From contig CALAFU010000083.1 of NCBI GenBank assembly GCA_937891325.1, positions 1-5,937 of the forward strand: DNA of 5,937 nucleotides. The letters run 5' to 3'. The notes under the pieces were generated by a model, which was not told the origin of the DNA, ran no database searches, and saw nothing but the letters and a program-made list of their open reading frames with translations. Positions 5,884 to 5,937 of the stretch are shown here, piece after piece. This DNA comes from an uncultured Candidatus Melainabacteria bacterium. Lineage in GTDB: Bacteria; Cyanobacteriota; Vampirovibrionia; Gastranaerophilales; Gastranaerophilaceae. The position numbers and the translations under genes are program-made. Numbering within the stretch: the stretch's first letter is position 1; each line of letters begins with the position of its first letter.

Positions 5884-5937
5884 GTCATTCTGAACTTGTT
5901 TCAGAATCTCATAAATATTGCGACCCTGAAATAAATT
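5884..5937. repeat. Palindromic dispersed-repeat-like element, cut by the right edge
   Basis: ATTCTGAA (5887-5894) and TTCAGAAT (5900-5907) form a perfect 8-bp hairpin with loop CTTGT. After 16 bases, CCCTGAA (5924-5930), ATAAA and a final TT look like the left arm and loop of a second hairpin of the same type, whose right arm (expected TTCAGGG) would lie just past the window. GTC at 5884-5886 would pair with a GAC after it. Compound palindromes with CATTCTGAA and TTCAGAAT arms are common intergenic repeats in several bacterial groups (from general knowledge). Confidence 0.6.

Noticed and set aside
5658..5937. CRISPR array
   Set aside because: The repeats seen are two-copy, short or palindromic, with no regular alternation of identical repeats and unique spacers.

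Overview
The window is AT-rich bacterial DNA with strong AAGGAG-type ribosome binding sites, standard codon use and tight gene spacing. Its core is a small chemosensory (chemotaxis-like) locus. The large hybrid CheA, with an N-terminal Hpt and a C-terminal receiver, has the architecture seen in cyanobacterial and type IV pilus (PilL/ChpA-type) systems. Together with the low GC and the intergenic palindromic repeats, this would fit a non-photosynthetic cyanobacterial relative (Vampirovibrionia/Melainabacteria, e.g. Gastranaerophilales). That placement is an inference with modest confidence; no marker gene is present.

Layout. Positions 1-940 (minus strand, running off the left edge) encode a response regulator with a receiver domain followed by a GAF-like domain. 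A 64-bp divergent intergenic region (941-1004) holds the promoters for both directions and two short dyads. On the plus strand, a membrane-anchored methyl-accepting chemotaxis protein (1005-2036) and a 1062-residue hybrid histidine kinase CheA (2046-5234) lie 9 bp apart and form an operon. A very strong hairpin with T-tracts on both sides (5241-5283) separates this operon from a convergent small gene (5295-5591, minus), which encodes a 98-residue protein of uncertain function with its own strong ribosome binding site and probable promoter. The last ~280 bp (about 5658-5937) hold no convincing gene but several hairpins, direct repeats and a dispersed-repeat-like palindrome that continues beyond the right edge.

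How the genes may work together. The receptor has two membrane helices joined by only a few residues and no periplasmic sensor or HAMP domain, so it probably senses something in or near the membrane, or inside the cell. It would control CheA, which autophosphorylates on His51 and can pass phosphate to its own receiver (Asp989) or to a separate regulator. The divergently encoded receiver-GAF protein (Asp53) is the obvious local candidate output. No separate CheW, CheR, CheB or stand-alone CheY is present in the window. The most unusual points are two apparently histidine-less Hpt-like segments inside CheA, the minimal receptor, and the structured repeat region at the right end.
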